Shown: positions 1 through 10,853, counted from the first letter of the stretch. The stretch: 64,000 bases of DNA from Schistocerca nitens (GCF_023898315.1 NC_064617.1:711533202-711597201), one strand, 5' to 3'. Notes: generated from the sequence alone by a model not told the origin. Translations and numbers: made by a program.

Positions 1-546
1 AAATGCATGACGTCCAATGAAACGACCGACCGAACGACCAACCCAGGTCGTTCCTACTCAAGTTACGTGGGTCGGCAACGGTCGGGCGAGTCGTGGCTGT
101 CCGAAGCTGACTGCAGCTCCAACCCGACTCAACTCGATGTCCGTTAGGAATTCGGAGACACGGCGACCCGGGCACACAGGCTCGGACCCAACTCTTGCCC
201 ATTGGCCACGACATCTCCGCACAAGGAAGGGACCGACCCACGTCCGGCAAAATGACCATCTGACGATGCCCAGAAACGATGAGACGACCTACCGAACGAC
301 CAACCAACGGTCGTCCCGCTCCAATCTCCTTCCGTCGGACAGTTCATGTGTGTCGCCAGCGGTCGGCGAGCACTGGCTGTCCGCGCCTCACTGGCGCTCC
401 GTCCCCGACTTCACTGCTGTTGCGTCCCGACTGAGATCCCCCGCTGAACTCCAGACACACGACGACCCGGAAATAATCGCGGTCGCTCCAAAGATAGTAC
501 GACTGTGCACTTATCGATAAGTTCTGCTGCTGCCACTCACGAGCAA
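1..546. repeat. Diverged two-unit tandem repeat, GC-rich
   Basis: Two units of about 264 bp lie head to tail, the first from about 17 and the second from about 280. Both begin with a run of the type GACGACC-ACCGAACGACCAACC and continue in parallel through GGCTGTCCG and GACGACCCGG. Identity is moderate, so the duplication is old. A 167-codon open frame crosses both units but looks like a by-product of the GC-rich composition. I do not recognise the family; LTR or satellite origin is possible. Confidence 0.6.
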
Positions 547-1030
547 GCAAACGAGCTACTTAGTGACGACAGTAAATCGAATTAAAAGAAAAACGAGGCG
601 ACAGAACCATAAAAACAAGATGACGAGCAATAAACGGCATGACCGCGAGCCGCGCACGACTCAACTGCTTTTGGTACAGCGATCGTAAATATTAATATTT
701 CGGTTGAGGTACCGACGTCAGCCGCAAATGGGTATTGGAACAATTCAGTGGCGAAAGTTAAGAATTTGTGCCGAACCGGTACTCGAAACAGGATTTTCCG
801 CTTTACGAGAGCAGTCGCTTAATTACTTTGGCTATCCGATCACGTTTTCAGTCCAGTCCAAATTCTCATATCTGTAAGCTCGAGAGCTGTGTATCCTCAG
901 GGCGGATGCACAGTAGGGTCTGAACCTGTGGCCAGAATACAGGAAACGCCGTGAGAAAATGAGGTAAATGGACAGGGACGCTACTTAGTAGTCTGCGTTA
1001 ACTCGGGAATTGGATCGGATATAAAGCGTG
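547..1030. other. Unassigned stretch
   Basis: No coding region, SINE box or inverted repeat that I can support. AT content is typical of the window. Confidence 0.5.
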
Positions 1031-1115
1031 CTGGGAAAGCAGAAGCGGTTAAGTGACCACTTACGTATAGAGGGAAATCCGGTTCGAATCCCAGACTGAC
1101 GCAAATTTTCGAGTT
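1031..1115 (+). repeat. tRNA-like SINE head remnant
   Basis: GCGGTTAAGTGACC resembles the D-arm (A box) region of a tRNA, and GGTTCGAATCCC at about 1082-1093 is a near-perfect B box. They are spaced as in a tRNA-derived SINE. The body cannot be matched to the other SINEs of this window, so this is a separate or heavily decayed family. No cloverleaf was established and it is not proposed as a functional tRNA. Confidence 0.4.
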
Positions 1116-1498
1116 ACACAACCCGATTATTTCGGCGCGTAATTGGGGCTGGCGTCGGTACCTCCCCGAAATATTGAATATTTATTTGTTTCATACTCAA
1201 CGTCAAATAGTCGTCTGATGTCGACCAATGTGATCGCTAACATCGCAGAACGACAAACCGCGGTCGCGACAGGCCACGCTCCTGCCACTGTCGATTTGCG
1301 AAACTTCCTGGTAAACGTTCCTCCTTCTTACACGAGGCATAATACGATCTTCTCTCAAACAAGCAACATTGTAAAGATTACCCGTTGCAGACTTTTTCCT
1401 TTATATACAGACAGTAAATGGCATTATTTCTATCCGTGCGAAACACTTCACGGCAATTTGGCGTTAATTAAATGCAGTCTTCACACATATTTTCTACG
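1116..1498. other. Unassigned stretch
   Basis: Holds an open frame of 121 codons (1143-1508, plus) with no recognisable motif. It is AT-rich and most likely a chance frame. Confidence 0.4.
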
Positions 1499-1599
1499 AC
1501 AAAAATAGAAACTAAGCACCACAAAAGAATCATCCGACTGGGACGGAAACCGATGGATGTGATGTACATGTACTGACAAACGAATGATTACAGTTTTAG

Positions 1600-1793
1600 A
1601 AAAAAATGGCTCTGAGCACTATGGGACTTAACTTCTGAGGTCATCAGTCCCCTAGAACTTGGAACTACTTAAACCTAACTAACCTAAGGACATCACACAC
1701 ATCCATGCCCGAGGCAGGTTTCGAACCTGCGACCGTAGCGGTCGCGCGGTTCCAGACTGTAGCGCCTAGAACCGCTCGGCCACCCCGGCCGGC
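1600..1793 (-). mobile_element. SINE-A copy in the TIR of Tc1-like relic A
   Basis: Minus-strand SINE with class II tRNA-like head (B box GGTTCGAAACC), core and tail ending GAGCCATTTTTTT. Flanking sequences GTTTTAGAAAAA and GTTTAAGAAAAA fit a slightly mutated target duplication. Removing it restores the transposon terminal repeat. Confidence 0.9.
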
Positions 1794-2030
1794 GTTTAAG
1801 AAAAATTCGATGATTTGTTCGAGAGAAAGTGTTTCATAAACTGAGCAAGTCAATAACACTTCGATCCACATCTGACCCTTATGCAAGCAGTTATTCGTAT
1901 TGGCACTGACTGATAGTTGTTCGATGTTCTGGTGAGGGATATCGTGAAAATTTCTGTCCAATTGGCGCGTTAGATCGTCAAAATCTCGATGTGATTGAAG
2001 GGCCCTGCTCATAATGATTCAAACTTTCTA
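1794..2030 (-). pseudogene. Tc1-like transposase C-terminus, left arm
   Basis: The minus-strand frame reads MSRALQ-x-HRDFDDLTRQLDR then FHDIP, the C-terminal block of a Tc1/mariner transposase. In an intact protein this region follows the DDE catalytic core. The upstream catalytic part is missing from this arm and the frame is not preserved. The matching block of the right arm (about 2600-2740) lies on the plus strand, so the two arms are mirror images. Confidence 0.7.
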
Positions 2031-2199
2031 AATTGGGAAGAGATCCAGTGACCTTGATGGTGAAAGAAGTGTTTGGCATTTTAAGGTATATTGATAATGT
2101 TTACTTTTTGGACCGTCTGACTACAACTGAATGAAACATAGTTTTCGTGCCATACGTGTTTCGCCTTTATTCTCTGCAAGGCATCTTCTGTAGCAGGTT

Positions 2200-2740
2200 G
2201 CGTGGACGGTTTTCTACGTATTACGTTTCTGTTCCATTTTTGGTGCCGTTCCTCTTCTTCTGTTTTGATGCAATATTTTGGTTTGTGTTGCCGACTGTCG
2301 GATCCGATGGTCAGAGACGCCATTACTTTTCATAGCATGATCGTTTTCGTCGTCATTCGCGACACCTTTACAGCACAGGGATACGTCGACGATATTCTAC
2401 GGCATGTTTTGTTGCCCTTCATGGCAAGCCATCCTGGGCTTATTTTTCAGTAACATAATACCCGCCCGCACACAGCGAGAGGTTGTACTGCTTGTCTTCG
2501 TGTCTGGCAAACACTACCTTGCCCAGCAAGATCGCTGGACCTGTGCCCAATTTAGAACGTTTCGACCATTGCGGACAGGGATCTCCAACGATCTAGTAAT
2601 TTTGAAGATTTAAGGGGTCAGTTGGACATAATTTGGCACGATATACCTCAGGAGGACATCGAACGACTAAATCAATCAATACCAAGACGAGTATCTGCTT
2701 GCATAAGGGGTAGAGAAGGACCAACACGTTAAGGAATTGC
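2200..2740 (+). pseudogene. Tc1-like transposase fragment, right arm
   Basis: Plus-strand remains of a Tc1-type DDE transposase. Around 2330-2450 it reads VIRDTFTAQGYVDDIL then LLPFMASHPGL, the segment just before the second catalytic aspartate. Around 2620-2735 it reads LDIIWHDIPQED and ends with a THRARE-like tail near the terminal repeat. Stops and frameshifts break it throughout. The region 2090-2230 between the arms holds sequence foreign to the transposase that I did not identify. Confidence 0.65.
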
Positions 2741-2904
2741 TCAGTTTGTGACGCTGTTTCTCTTCAATAAATCATCCAGTTTTTCTAAAACTGTAATCAT
2801 TTGTTTTTCAGTACATGTACATCATGTCTACCGATTTCTGTCCCATTCGAGTAATCCCTTAGCGGTGCGTCCTTTTATTTGTCTTAACGTGCATACGTAC
2901 ATAC

Positions 2905-3537
2905 GGTCCAGTCACATTAATGAGACCAGCGCCTATGTTCGACGTTAACGTGCAATAACCACTCGCAGACGACATATGGCAGCATTAGCATTGGAGTAAT
3001 ACAAAGTGTGTCAGGGTAACGTGGTGCAGTCGTTGTTGTAATGTGGAAACGTAGCGAGTCATCTGGCGTCCAAAACTGCATAATCATTGGCTTTTCCTGG
3101 GTGGTCTCGTCAGTCTGGAAGGTACAATGGATCAAAATAAGTATGCATCTGTGCTTGTAGACCACGTCCACCCCTAAATGCACTTTGATTTGTCCTCGAC
3201 GTGATAGCATTTTCCAGCAGGACAATGCAAAGCTTCACACATCTCGCAGTATACGTGCGAGGCTCGAAGATCACCAGGATGAGTTTATCGTACTCCCCTG
3301 GCCACCAAATTCCCCGAATTGAAACCCAGTCGAGAATCTGTGGGATCACCTCGAGCGTGCTGTTTGCAGCATGGATCCTCAGAAACCTGGCGCTGCTGGC
3401 GTCGGCACTGTAGTCGGCATAGCTCCACATCTCTATCAGTACCTTTCAGAACCTCACTGATTCTTTTCCTACACGTCCGCGCTGCGAAAGGTTTCTATTC
3501 AAACTTTTGATAGGTGATCAAATTAATGCGGCTGGAT
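2905..3537 (+). mobile_element. Tc1-like relic B (internally deleted)
   Basis: Left end TCCAGTCACATTAATGAGACC and right end ATTAATGCGGCTGGA are imperfect inverted repeats bounding about 630 bp. Inside, on the plus strand at about 3210-3420, is a Tc1-type transposase C-terminal half: FQQDNAKLHTS (second catalytic D), then LPWPPNSPN and VENLWDHLE (third catalytic acidic residue). A stop codon interrupts between the last two blocks. An intact element of this class would be about twice as long. The N-terminal DNA-binding part is missing. Confidence 0.7.
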
Positions 3538-3735
3538 TTAAGGACGGAAGCTGCTTTCGCTGTCAGTGCCAAGTAACAGAGTTCGGTGAAACTAAGACCG
3601 TACATAGAAAGGACTGTTGCAATTTAGCACAGAACGTAACGGAAACAAATACGCTATGAGACGAACAGAAATGACGCTTATATTCAAAGATAGTAATTAC
3701 GCTGAAGCCATCGCAATTTATGTTTATAAGGGATT
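3538..3735. repeat. Short unassigned repeat shared with 63868-63920
   Basis: TTAAGGACG, then CTTTCGC, then GCCAAGTAAC occur in the same order near 63868-63920. This shows an interspersed repeat of unknown type. No coding potential is visible. Confidence 0.4.
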
Positions 3736-3739
3736 CTTA

Positions 3740-4390
3740 TAGCAGGGCGTTGCTTCATTCGCGGAATATCCTCTCGTTTCAAGTGCTCCTCCACTTGCGG
3801 TCGTGTGTTGTCACCCATAAAAATAAATCCAGAGCCGAATGCACCCTTAAAACACGCACATGATGAAGGATAGGGTCACAATAACGTTTACCGGTGACTG
3901 GACCGTGTTCAGTATGCCGATGTCTCCCCACACCATAGCAAATGGCTCTGAGCACTATGGGACTTAACATCTGAGGTCATCAGTCCACTAGAACTTAGAA
4001 CTACTTAAACCTAACAAACCTAAGGACATCACACACATCCATGCCCGAGGCAGGATTCGAACCTCCGACCGTAGCGGTCACGCTGTTCCAGACTGAAGCG
4101 CCTAGAATCGCTCGGCCACACCGGCCGGCCACATCATAGCATCTAGACCACAAAAACGAACATATTGGAAAAAAAAACTGGACGTAGCCTAATATGGCGA
4201 ACACGTAACGCATCCAGGAACATCGTCGAACATTGTCGTTTTGGCGGTCCAGATATTACGGTGTAAGGAGGCCAATGTTTCATCGACATACTGTCTTCCA
4301 CATCAATGGTCACGGCATATTCACCGGTCGACGTTATTGTGACACTCTATTTCTTCCTTACGAACGTCGTTTCAGGGGTATATTCAATAT
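3740..4390. mobile_element. Tc1-like relic C, inverted-duplicate body
   Basis: The minus strand of about 3740-4190 (SINE removed) and the plus strand of about 4205-4390 are diverged copies of one Tc1-type transposase segment. The plus arm carries GGTCCAGATATTACGGTGT and ACCGGTCGACGTTATTGTGACAC; the minus arm carries the corresponding reverse complements. Both arms read outward from a centre near 4200. No terminal repeats could be fixed; the right arm ends in a (GT)n tract. Confidence 0.6.
3941..4129 (-). mobile_element. SINE-A copy in Tc1-like relic C
   Basis: Near full-length minus-strand copy ending in the tRNA-like head at GGCCACACCGGCCGG. Target duplication CACACCATAGCA (3929-3940) and CACATCATAGCA (4130-4141), one mismatch. 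Confidence 0.92.
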
Positions 4391-4393
4391 GTA

Positions 4394-4448
<55 letters not shown>
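4391..4448. repeat. (GT)n microsatellite
   Basis: Nearly pure GT dinucleotide run, starting with GTAT units. It generates spurious open frames on both strands. Confidence 0.98.
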
Positions 4449-4449
<1 letters not shown>

Positions 4450-5970
4450 CTTGCATGTGTGTTTGTATTCTTGAAGAGTTGTATGTAGTCTAGTACTGCG
4501 TAAGCAGCAACTCAGATTGTTGTGAATGACGACTTGCATAATAATATGGATGTAAGCAAGATAGTACTCTTCTGCAGGAAAAAAAAATCGGTATTTCAAG
4601 TATTATAATGTTAGCGATACATTCAATGATACTGTCACATAGGCTGAATATCTAGGTCCAACGAAAAAAATCTAAGATAAATTCCAAAAATGCTATAGAA
4701 GAAATCTTTTTTTCTACAACATCTAGGAAAAATACGGTAAGAAAACTTTTGTAAATGCTACTTAAAAAAGGAAAATGATAAACATAAAGCGAGTATACAT
4801 AGCCGTGGAAAGTGAAAGGACGTTCTCGCAAGGAAATTTGTTGCATAACTTTAGAGAACTTACATTTTGTCGATAAAGTCTCAAAATACTGATATCTGTT
4901 GTGTAGTTTGGAGAAAGCCTATACGGACGAGAAGATGATATACTACGCGGTAACGAGTGAATAGGCCTACATTCAAACATGTTTAGCTCGTGGTCTACCG
5001 TAAAAGATCGGGACATTATAGTGCCACGCATTCCCCCGACGCACACTGTGTGGTGCGTTTCTCATCTTTGATGACGGACGCTCATTATTTATATCCGGTT
5101 GCGAACGGCATTATACTCGTATATCTCTCGCATATCACGGAACCGGTGCTCCTGGTGCGCTGTTTGCGAAGCCATTGCGCTTGTTTGGACAGTACATCAT
5201 GCAGGGAGACACTGCGCTTTACGCAGCACACTCGTGCGATATGAATGGCTTGTGAGTGGCGACCTCTCACGTCGCCCGTGCTCTTCGCAGCCAACATTAT
5301 ATGCTGACAGAATACCGCAGTCTATCGCAGTGGCCTAACGAATACACGTTGTCGGTTTAAAAAGGCTGCAAACATTTTATCGTGACCAGACAAGTCGCGT
5401 TTCTCTTCGTTCACTCTCTGTTGTTTGCTAACAACAGGGCAAATATTTGTGTTAGGCTTTACAGTTGGTTTGTTCACATTGATTCGCCTCGAGTGGGACG
5501 TTTATAGCTTATTTTACGCAAGGTTTATTACGCTATCAGCTCCGTTAGCTCCTTTTTGTACGGTTTTATGTGGAAAAGTCAACGACGACGTGAAACTTAA
5601 CGTTCCCATTCATGTTCTAGTTCGTCAAACACGGTGTCTTGTGCTCTCACTGTAAAATCCACTGCGAGAAATGAAGCTGCCATTTTCCCACTTAGTCTGT
5701 ATTTATTTAGCTCTCTTCTTCGCCGTATCACTCGTTTCAGTTTTTTTAAGCTTCTATCGAGTGTTTAGCTATAGTATGATTCATGACAGCGTATTCACAC
5801 GCGTGCTTTCTTTCGTATTTCTTTACAAATTGTACAATTTACAAACCAGGACCAACTGAATGGTACCATGCGAACACGCTGTCATTTTCATATGAATAGC
5901 GCGTTGTTCTAGCTAAACACACGTTAATAGCATAGGAAGGAGACTACTTCTGGAGCGAAGAAGAGATCCA
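4449..5970. other. Unassigned, no gene seen
   Basis: AT-rich sequence with only short open frames lacking recognisable motifs. One reads as hydrophobic residues (5671-5859, plus) but has no supporting context. I see no element boundaries. Confidence 0.5.
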
Positions 5971-5974
5971 GATA

Positions 5975-6780
5975 AACGCAGCCTGTTTTTATTGCTGTTG
6001 ACGTTGTTGTGGACTTCAGTCCGAAGCCTGGTTTGAATCATCTGCACATGCTAGACTGTTCTGTGCAAGCTGCTCATCTCTGCTGAACGACTGCAACCAA
6101 CATAATTTGAAGCTACTTACCACATTCAAGTCTTAACCTCCAACTACAATTTTTGCCCTATACATTCCCTTCCACGAACTAATTGACTATTGCTTGACGC
6201 ACGACGTGTCCCATCATCTGATCCCTTCTTTTAGTCACGTAGTGCCAGGAATTTCTTTTCTTCTTCTATTGTGCTCAGTATCTCCTCATTTAGTTATTCA
6301 ATCTACCCACGTTATCTTCAACATTTTACTGTAGCACCGTACTCCATAGCTTCTACTCTCTTCTTGTCTTCAATGGTTCAAATGGCTCTGAGCACTATGG
6401 GACTTAACAACTGAGGTCATCAGTCCCCTAGAGCTTAGAACTACTTAAACCTAACTAACCTAAGGACATCAAACACATCCATGCCCGAGGCAGGATTCGA
6501 ACTTGCTACCGCAGTGGTCGCGCGGTTCCAGACTTAAGCGCCTAGAACCGTCTTCTTGTCTAAACTGCAATTCGGCCACATTTCGCTTCCGAAGAAGGTT
6601 ACACTCTGTAGGAGTGTCTTCAAAAAAGAGCTGCTAAACTTTAAATTTATCTTCGATGTTAACAAATTTATCCTTTTCAGAAACTCTGATCTTGCTACCG
6701 CCAGTATGCATTTTCTGTTCTCTGTACTTGGCGATCGCCAGTTATTTTTCTGCGCAAATAATAATATTTATCATCTGTTG
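5975..6780 (-). pseudogene. RTE-like LINE 3' region, old copy
   Basis: Minus-strand sequence aligns by eye with the C-terminal part of the RTE-like LINE at 42892-46165. The stretch CTTCTTGTCTAAACTGC through GAAACTC corresponds to the downstream-of-RT region with the RKSFLK and KKRIEAFEMW blocks. The end near 5980-6060 parallels the GACTTCAGTCC 3' terminus. It is much more diverged than the adjacent copy at 6781-7085. A SINE splits it. Confidence 0.6.
6371..6550 (-). mobile_element. SINE-A copy, 5'-truncated
   Basis: Minus-strand copy lacking the outermost part of the tRNA-like head. Target duplication TCTTCTTGTCT at 6359-6369 and 6551-6561. Its position inside the RTE-like relic makes it the younger insertion. 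Confidence 0.92.
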
Positions 6781-7085
6781 TTGTTGTGGTCTTCAGTCCT
6801 GAGACTGGTTTGATGCAGCTCTCCATGCTACTCTATCCTGTGCAAGCTTCTTCATCTCCCAGTACCTGCTGCAACCTACATCCTTCTGAATCTGTTTAGT
6901 GTATTCATCTCCTGGTCTCCCTCTACGATTTTTACCCTCCACGCTGCCCTCCAATACTAAATTGGTGATCCCTCGATGTCTCAGAACATGTCCTACCAAC
7001 CGATCCCTTCTTCTAGCCAAGTTGTGCCACAAGCTCCTCTTCTCCCCAATTCTATTCAATACCTCCTCATTATTTATCACCTACC
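6781..7085 (-). pseudogene. RTE-like LINE 3' terminal fragment
   Basis: A 95-codon minus-strand frame carries EEVLNRIGEKRSLWHNLARR, RRDRLVGHVLRHRGITNL and RVAWRAASNQSQD. It matches nearly residue for residue the end of the RTE-like LINE at 42892-46165. It is 5'-truncated, as expected of target-primed reverse transcription. The 3' boundary carries a short (CAA)n-type tail (TTGTTGTTG on the plus strand at about 6778-6786). Confidence 0.88.
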
Positions 7086-7535
7086 TAAGTGAAAAAACGC
7101 GACTTTCATTCAATAAATTCATGGCTGAGGTGCCCTCTATGAAGAGCATCCGGGATAAAGTCTCGAATTTATTGTAGAACGTTGACGCGTGATGTACTAT
7201 TATGAAATCTGCTGCGTTTTGTCGCTGCTCAGAAAGCTTATCACCGTGGTCTTTAGCTCAGATGCCGTCTTGTCACCTTGGTCTTTTGCTCCCACAACGA
7301 CCGAAGCTAAAGCATCCTCGGACAGATGATCATCAGTAACAGGAGACTAAAAAATAAAGTGCTCACGTGAACTTTCACAGCCAAACGCAAGTATCCTCCA
7401 ACAACATGAAATTCAGCATGAAATTATAGAATTAAAAAAACAATTTGCAGAGTTACGTGTAAAAACACTTCAAATTAGTTACCCAACAAGAAAATCAAAA
7501 TGCAGTTGTTGCGTACTGTTTCCGTTCCCATCAAT
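7086..7535. other. Unassigned stretch
   Basis: No supported gene or element. Confidence 0.5.
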
Positions 7536-7540
7536 GTACG

Positions 7541-7579
<39 letters not shown>

Positions 7580-7652
7580 CGCACACATGTGTGTATGTAT
7601 GTGTGTGTGTGCGTGTGTGTATGATTGTGTGTGTATGTGTGTATGTGCGTGT

Positions 7653-7683
<31 letters not shown>

Positions 7684-7702
7684 CGCCTGTGTGTGGGTGT
7701 GT
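7536..7702. repeat. Compound (GT)n microsatellite
   Basis: About 165 bp of GT repeats with interspersed AT, GC and CA steps. All long frames across it (poly Cys-Val or His-Thr) are artefacts of the repeat. Confidence 0.98.
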
Positions 7703-8589
7703 GGATTCAAACAAAGCGCATCAGTAGTTTCAGCTACCTTAGTGCTTGTAATGATTTATTCCGGTGCAGACAGATTTATGAAAAAGCTTTCTTTAAATAG
7801 TACCGTACATGTATGTCAGTCTTTTAATTATGTCTAGTATTTCGAATTCTGATCTTCCTTCATATCAACAAGACGAAAAGCAACCTTAATCATGCTTTAT
7901 TAGGTTTCCAGAATTACCGCCTTGCAGAGGAAATTGTTGCTTAGAGATTTCACAGGGCTGTTTAAGTTTGGTGTTATTAAATAGTTTGACTGCTAACAGT
8001 AACTTTTCTTTGGAGGAACTGCATGGCACATATTATTTTGTCATTTTGTCGTGTGAACACATTTGCATAAAAACTTCAAATTAAATAATGTAAAATATTA
8101 TTGTACGTTATTGAAAAGTGTTGACTTTGAAGGATAGTCAACGTTCTTAAATAGGGTAGGTTGTCATTTTGTGACAAAATGCTGTCATTATTCTTTCAGT
8201 ACGACCACACACAGTGTGTCACTTAACTCTATCACCAATAACACGACATGTTGTGTGGGTGACGTCGGCAACATAGAGTTCATCCAAAAACTCCTGAATG
8301 TAAGACTTCTAATGGAACTTTCTATGTATCTTTAGTACCACAAATCTAAACTGCGTATCTTCATAATTTGATTAGGTAAGGTATATAAACTATTGCTTTT
8401 ACGTGAGTACTGCGACAGTACTGCTGGCCACCAATCGTTTGACTACCAACGAGATGTACGTTTCCCACGATAGGGTATCAGAGATCTGATGCATGTTACT
8501 GCTACGTATGTATCATTGTCCCACTGGTAAAGGTCAGCATACTACTAATGGTTAGCTGGATTCTTGTAGTTACAGACTGCGCCTGTAGC
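7703..8589. other. Unassigned, no gene seen
   Basis: AT-rich sequence without recognisable coding or repeat structure. Confidence 0.5.
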
Positions 8590-8900
8590 GTGTTCTGTCG
8601 TCAAGTTTCATTGTTAATTCTCCTCTCCGTATTGCCACATCGAATTAGTTAGCAACTGCAGATATGCATTCCAATTACCAGATTCATAAAGCCTTCGCGC
8701 TTCCGCGAACGCATCGCATCAACGACCTGACGAACTGACGCTTGCCACATCATAAACGAAACCCATATTGAGCACCTGTACTATAAGTTACACACTTGCA
8801 GAATTTCTCCGTCCATTGAGGTGCATCTGTTTTCAGTTTGTCTTGTAGTTTTTGCGCAGTCGTCTTCTGAAACCCTGAATGTACCTTGAATAATCTTGCA
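8590..8900. repeat. Unrecognised repeat family R2, copy 1
   Basis: Shares an ordered set of blocks with 38130-38440: TCTCCTC-CGTATT, CATCGAATT-GTT, CTGCAGATA, GCACCTG and GTAGTC-TTTG followed by GTCGTCTTCT. Both copies lie in the same orientation. Divergence is substantial and no protein motif was identified. Confidence 0.5.
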
Positions 8901-9114
8901 TGCCCTACCCACTACCCCCTCTCTCCATTCCACTCGAAGCCCCTCGGAAAACGAAACGGCGGGAAATCTTCTTTTCATGTTGTTACTTATGACTAAGACG
9001 TTAATTAAAATAACCATAAGCTAATGTTCTTGAAATAAAATTTGTAGTCAGAGGGTTAAAACTGCAACACAATAAAAGCAGCATGCAACAAATATCTAGT
9101 TGGTACAAAATGTA
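8901..9114. other. Unassigned stretch
   Basis: Nothing recognisable. Confidence 0.4.
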
Positions 9115-9485
9115 CCAAATGCTTGGATATGCAAATGATCAGGAGTTCAGAGCAACCGCGCCAAGTAGGTAGGAGTAATACCACCTACATTCTGTACACA
9201 AAGAAGGACTACACAGCGGTTTTCACAATCAGAAATTGGACTGGAATGTTGATTGTTTGTGAGAAAATCGTATTATACCTCGTGTAAGAAGGAGGAACAT
9301 CTATCAGTACATGACAGGAACGACACGGCCAGACTAGGCTACACCGTGAAAATGCTGCTCTTGGCGATGAAGACCCCCGCGACTGTCATGCGAATGTGAA
9401 CTGGTGGCCTTAGAAAGTCGAAACTCAGCACCTTGCACGACATCAACGGCCTCACACGACTAGCGGCCGAAAGGACAGAACACAA
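9115..9485 (+). pseudogene. Tc1-like element 5' fragment with N-terminal transposase remnant
   Basis: The stretch around 9350-9480 reads, with frame breaks, as P-x-TVMRMW, GLRKSK, then LHDINGLTRLAAERTE. This resembles the second helix-turn-helix and following linker of a Tc1-type transposase. The preceding 200 bp resemble the 5' non-coding part of such elements from memory. The DDE core is absent. Assignment is tentative. Confidence 0.45.
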
Positions 9486-9590
9486 TAACTCATCAAAAGT
9501 ATGCGGACATCTATCTGAGAACATAAAAATGGTATGCTTCCACCCTTCGTCTTCATGACGCATGAAGTGATTCGAGTTTCCTCAGTACGG
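9486..9590 (+). repeat. Tc1-like terminal fragment
   Basis: CATCAAAAGTATGCGGACA resembles the Tc1-like terminus at 63921 (ATCAAAAGTATCCGGACAC). The following TTCCACCCTTCGTCTTCATGAC fits the start of a related family. Only about 100 bp remain. Confidence 0.5.
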
Positions 9591-9842
9591 GGGCTACTTT
9601 TTACCAAGGTGCGATCGGTCGTGAAATGGAAACCACAGTGCTACAAGGTCCAACTACTTCCCTATGTAGTTGCCTCTCCGACTTAGACATTTGTCCTGGC
9701 GTTGTACCAACTTTCCAATCCGCTTGTCGAAGAATGCAGCCACCTGAGCTTTCAGCGATATCTGAGCTGGTCTGTGCCGAACTGATGTCCTCATAGCCAG
9801 TGGTTCAGATGAGGAAACAAATGAAAATCAGAAGGAGCCAAG
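9591..9842 (-). pseudogene. mariner-like remnant
   Basis: GATCGGTCGTGAAATGGAAACCACAGTG, followed by CCGACTTAGACATTTGTC and TTGTACCAACTTTCCAAT, resembles the end and antisense transposase C-terminus of a mariner-type element (recognition from memory). The frame is broken and only about 250 bp survive. It abuts the (GATGTA)-type 3' end of the CR1-like LINE at 9843. Confidence 0.45.
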
Positions 9843-10480
9843 TCCGGGATGTATCTACATCTACATTTTTACTCCGCAAGCCACCCAACGATGTGTGGCG
9901 GAGGGCACTTAACGTGCCACTGTCATTACCTCCCTTTTCTGTTCCAGTCGTGTATGGTTCGCGGGAAGAACGACTGCCGGAAAACCTCCGTGCGCGCTTG
10001 AATCTCTCTAATTTTACATTCGTGATCTCCTCGGGAGGTATAAGTAGGGGGAAGCAATACATTTGATACCTCATCCAGAAACGCGCTCTCTCGAAACCTG
10101 GACAGCAAGCTACACCGCGATGCAGAGCGCCTCTCTTGCAGAGTCTGCCACGCGTAGCTCTTCTTTGGATCTTCTTTATCTCCTCTGTCAACCCGGCCTG
10201 GTACGGATCCCACACTGATGAGCAATACTCAAGTATAGGCCGAACGAGTGTTTTGTAAGCCACCTCCTTTGTTGATGCACTACATTTTCTAAGCACTCTC
10301 CCAATGAATCTCAACCTGGCACCCACCTTACCAACAATTAATATTACATTATCATTCCACTTCAAATCGTTCCGCACGCATACTCCCAGATATTTTACAG
10401 AAGTAACTGCTACCAGTGTTTGTTCCGATATCATGTAATCATACAATAAAGGATCCTTAATTCTATGTATTCGCAATACA
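9843..10480 (-). pseudogene. CR1-like RT C-terminal region and 3' UTR, copy 1
   Basis: The minus-strand frame (10476 to 9805) reads HRIKDPLLYDYMISEQTL, VKYLGVCVRNDLKWN, RFIGRVLRKC, PILEYCSSVWDPYQAG and KIQRRATR. These are the post-catalytic thumb region of CR1-type RTs. It then passes into a frame-shifted 3' part with RFKRARRFSGS and SALRHTSLGGLRS. The segment from about 10148 to 10480 is repeated at 10519-10853 with about ten differences. Confidence 0.85.
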
Positions 10481-10485
10481 TTATA

Positions 10486-10518
10486 AATGGTTCAAATGGC
10501 TCTGAGCACTATGGGACT
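10486..10518 (-). mobile_element. SINE-A tail fragment at duplication junction
   Basis: Only the SINE 3' tail (AAATGGTTCAAATGGC through CTATGGGACT) is present. It then switches directly to LINE sequence at CTGCCACGCG. The same LINE-SINE junction recurs at about 10854, which shows a tandem duplication that copied LINE plus the first 33 bp of the SINE. Confidence 0.85.
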
Positions 10519-10853
10519 GCCACGCGTAGCTCTTCTTTGGATCTTCTCTATCTCCTCTCTCAACCCGGCCTGGTACGGATCCCACACTGATGAGCAATAC
10601 TCAAGTATAGGCCGAACGAGTGTTTTGTAAGCCACCTCCTTTGTTGATGCACTACATTTTCTAAGGACTCTCCCAATGAATCTCAACCTGGCACCCGCCT
10701 TACCAACAATTAATATTACATGATCATTCCACTTCAAATCGTTCCGCACGCATACTCCCAGATATTTTACAGAAGTAACTGCTACCAGTGTTTGTTCCGA
10801 TATCATGTAATCATACAATAAAGGATCCTTCTTTCTATGTATTCGCAATACAT
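10519..10853 (-). pseudogene. CR1-like RT C-terminal region, duplicated copy
   Basis: Second copy of the RT thumb region (frame 10848 to 10492: HRKKDPLLYDYMISEQTL, VKYLGVCVRNDLKWND, ILEYCSSVWDPY). It ends abruptly in SINE-derived codons because the duplicated unit closes on a SINE tail. Confidence 0.88.

Larger units (their letters stand above)
1499..2890. mobile_element. Tc1-like DNA transposon relic A, inverted-duplicate body
   Basis: The ends are inverted copies of each other over about 100 bp: left CATCCGACTGGGACGG and TGTGATGTACATGTACTGA, right the reverse complement near 2800-2880. The same terminal sequence bounds the relic at 56674-58878. Both arms encode Tc1-type transposase C-terminal sequence, each reading outward, so the body is a head-to-head inverted duplication. 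A SINE interrupts the left terminal repeat at 1600-1793. Exact termini and the TA target duplication are not certain because the ends have decayed. Confidence 0.75.

Noticed and set aside
17..520. 167-codon frame at the window start
   Set aside because: It spans two units of a tandem repeat and lacks codon-like conservation between the units.
7500..7837. Long Cys-Val and His-Thr open frames
   Set aside because: Pure products of the (GT)n tract.
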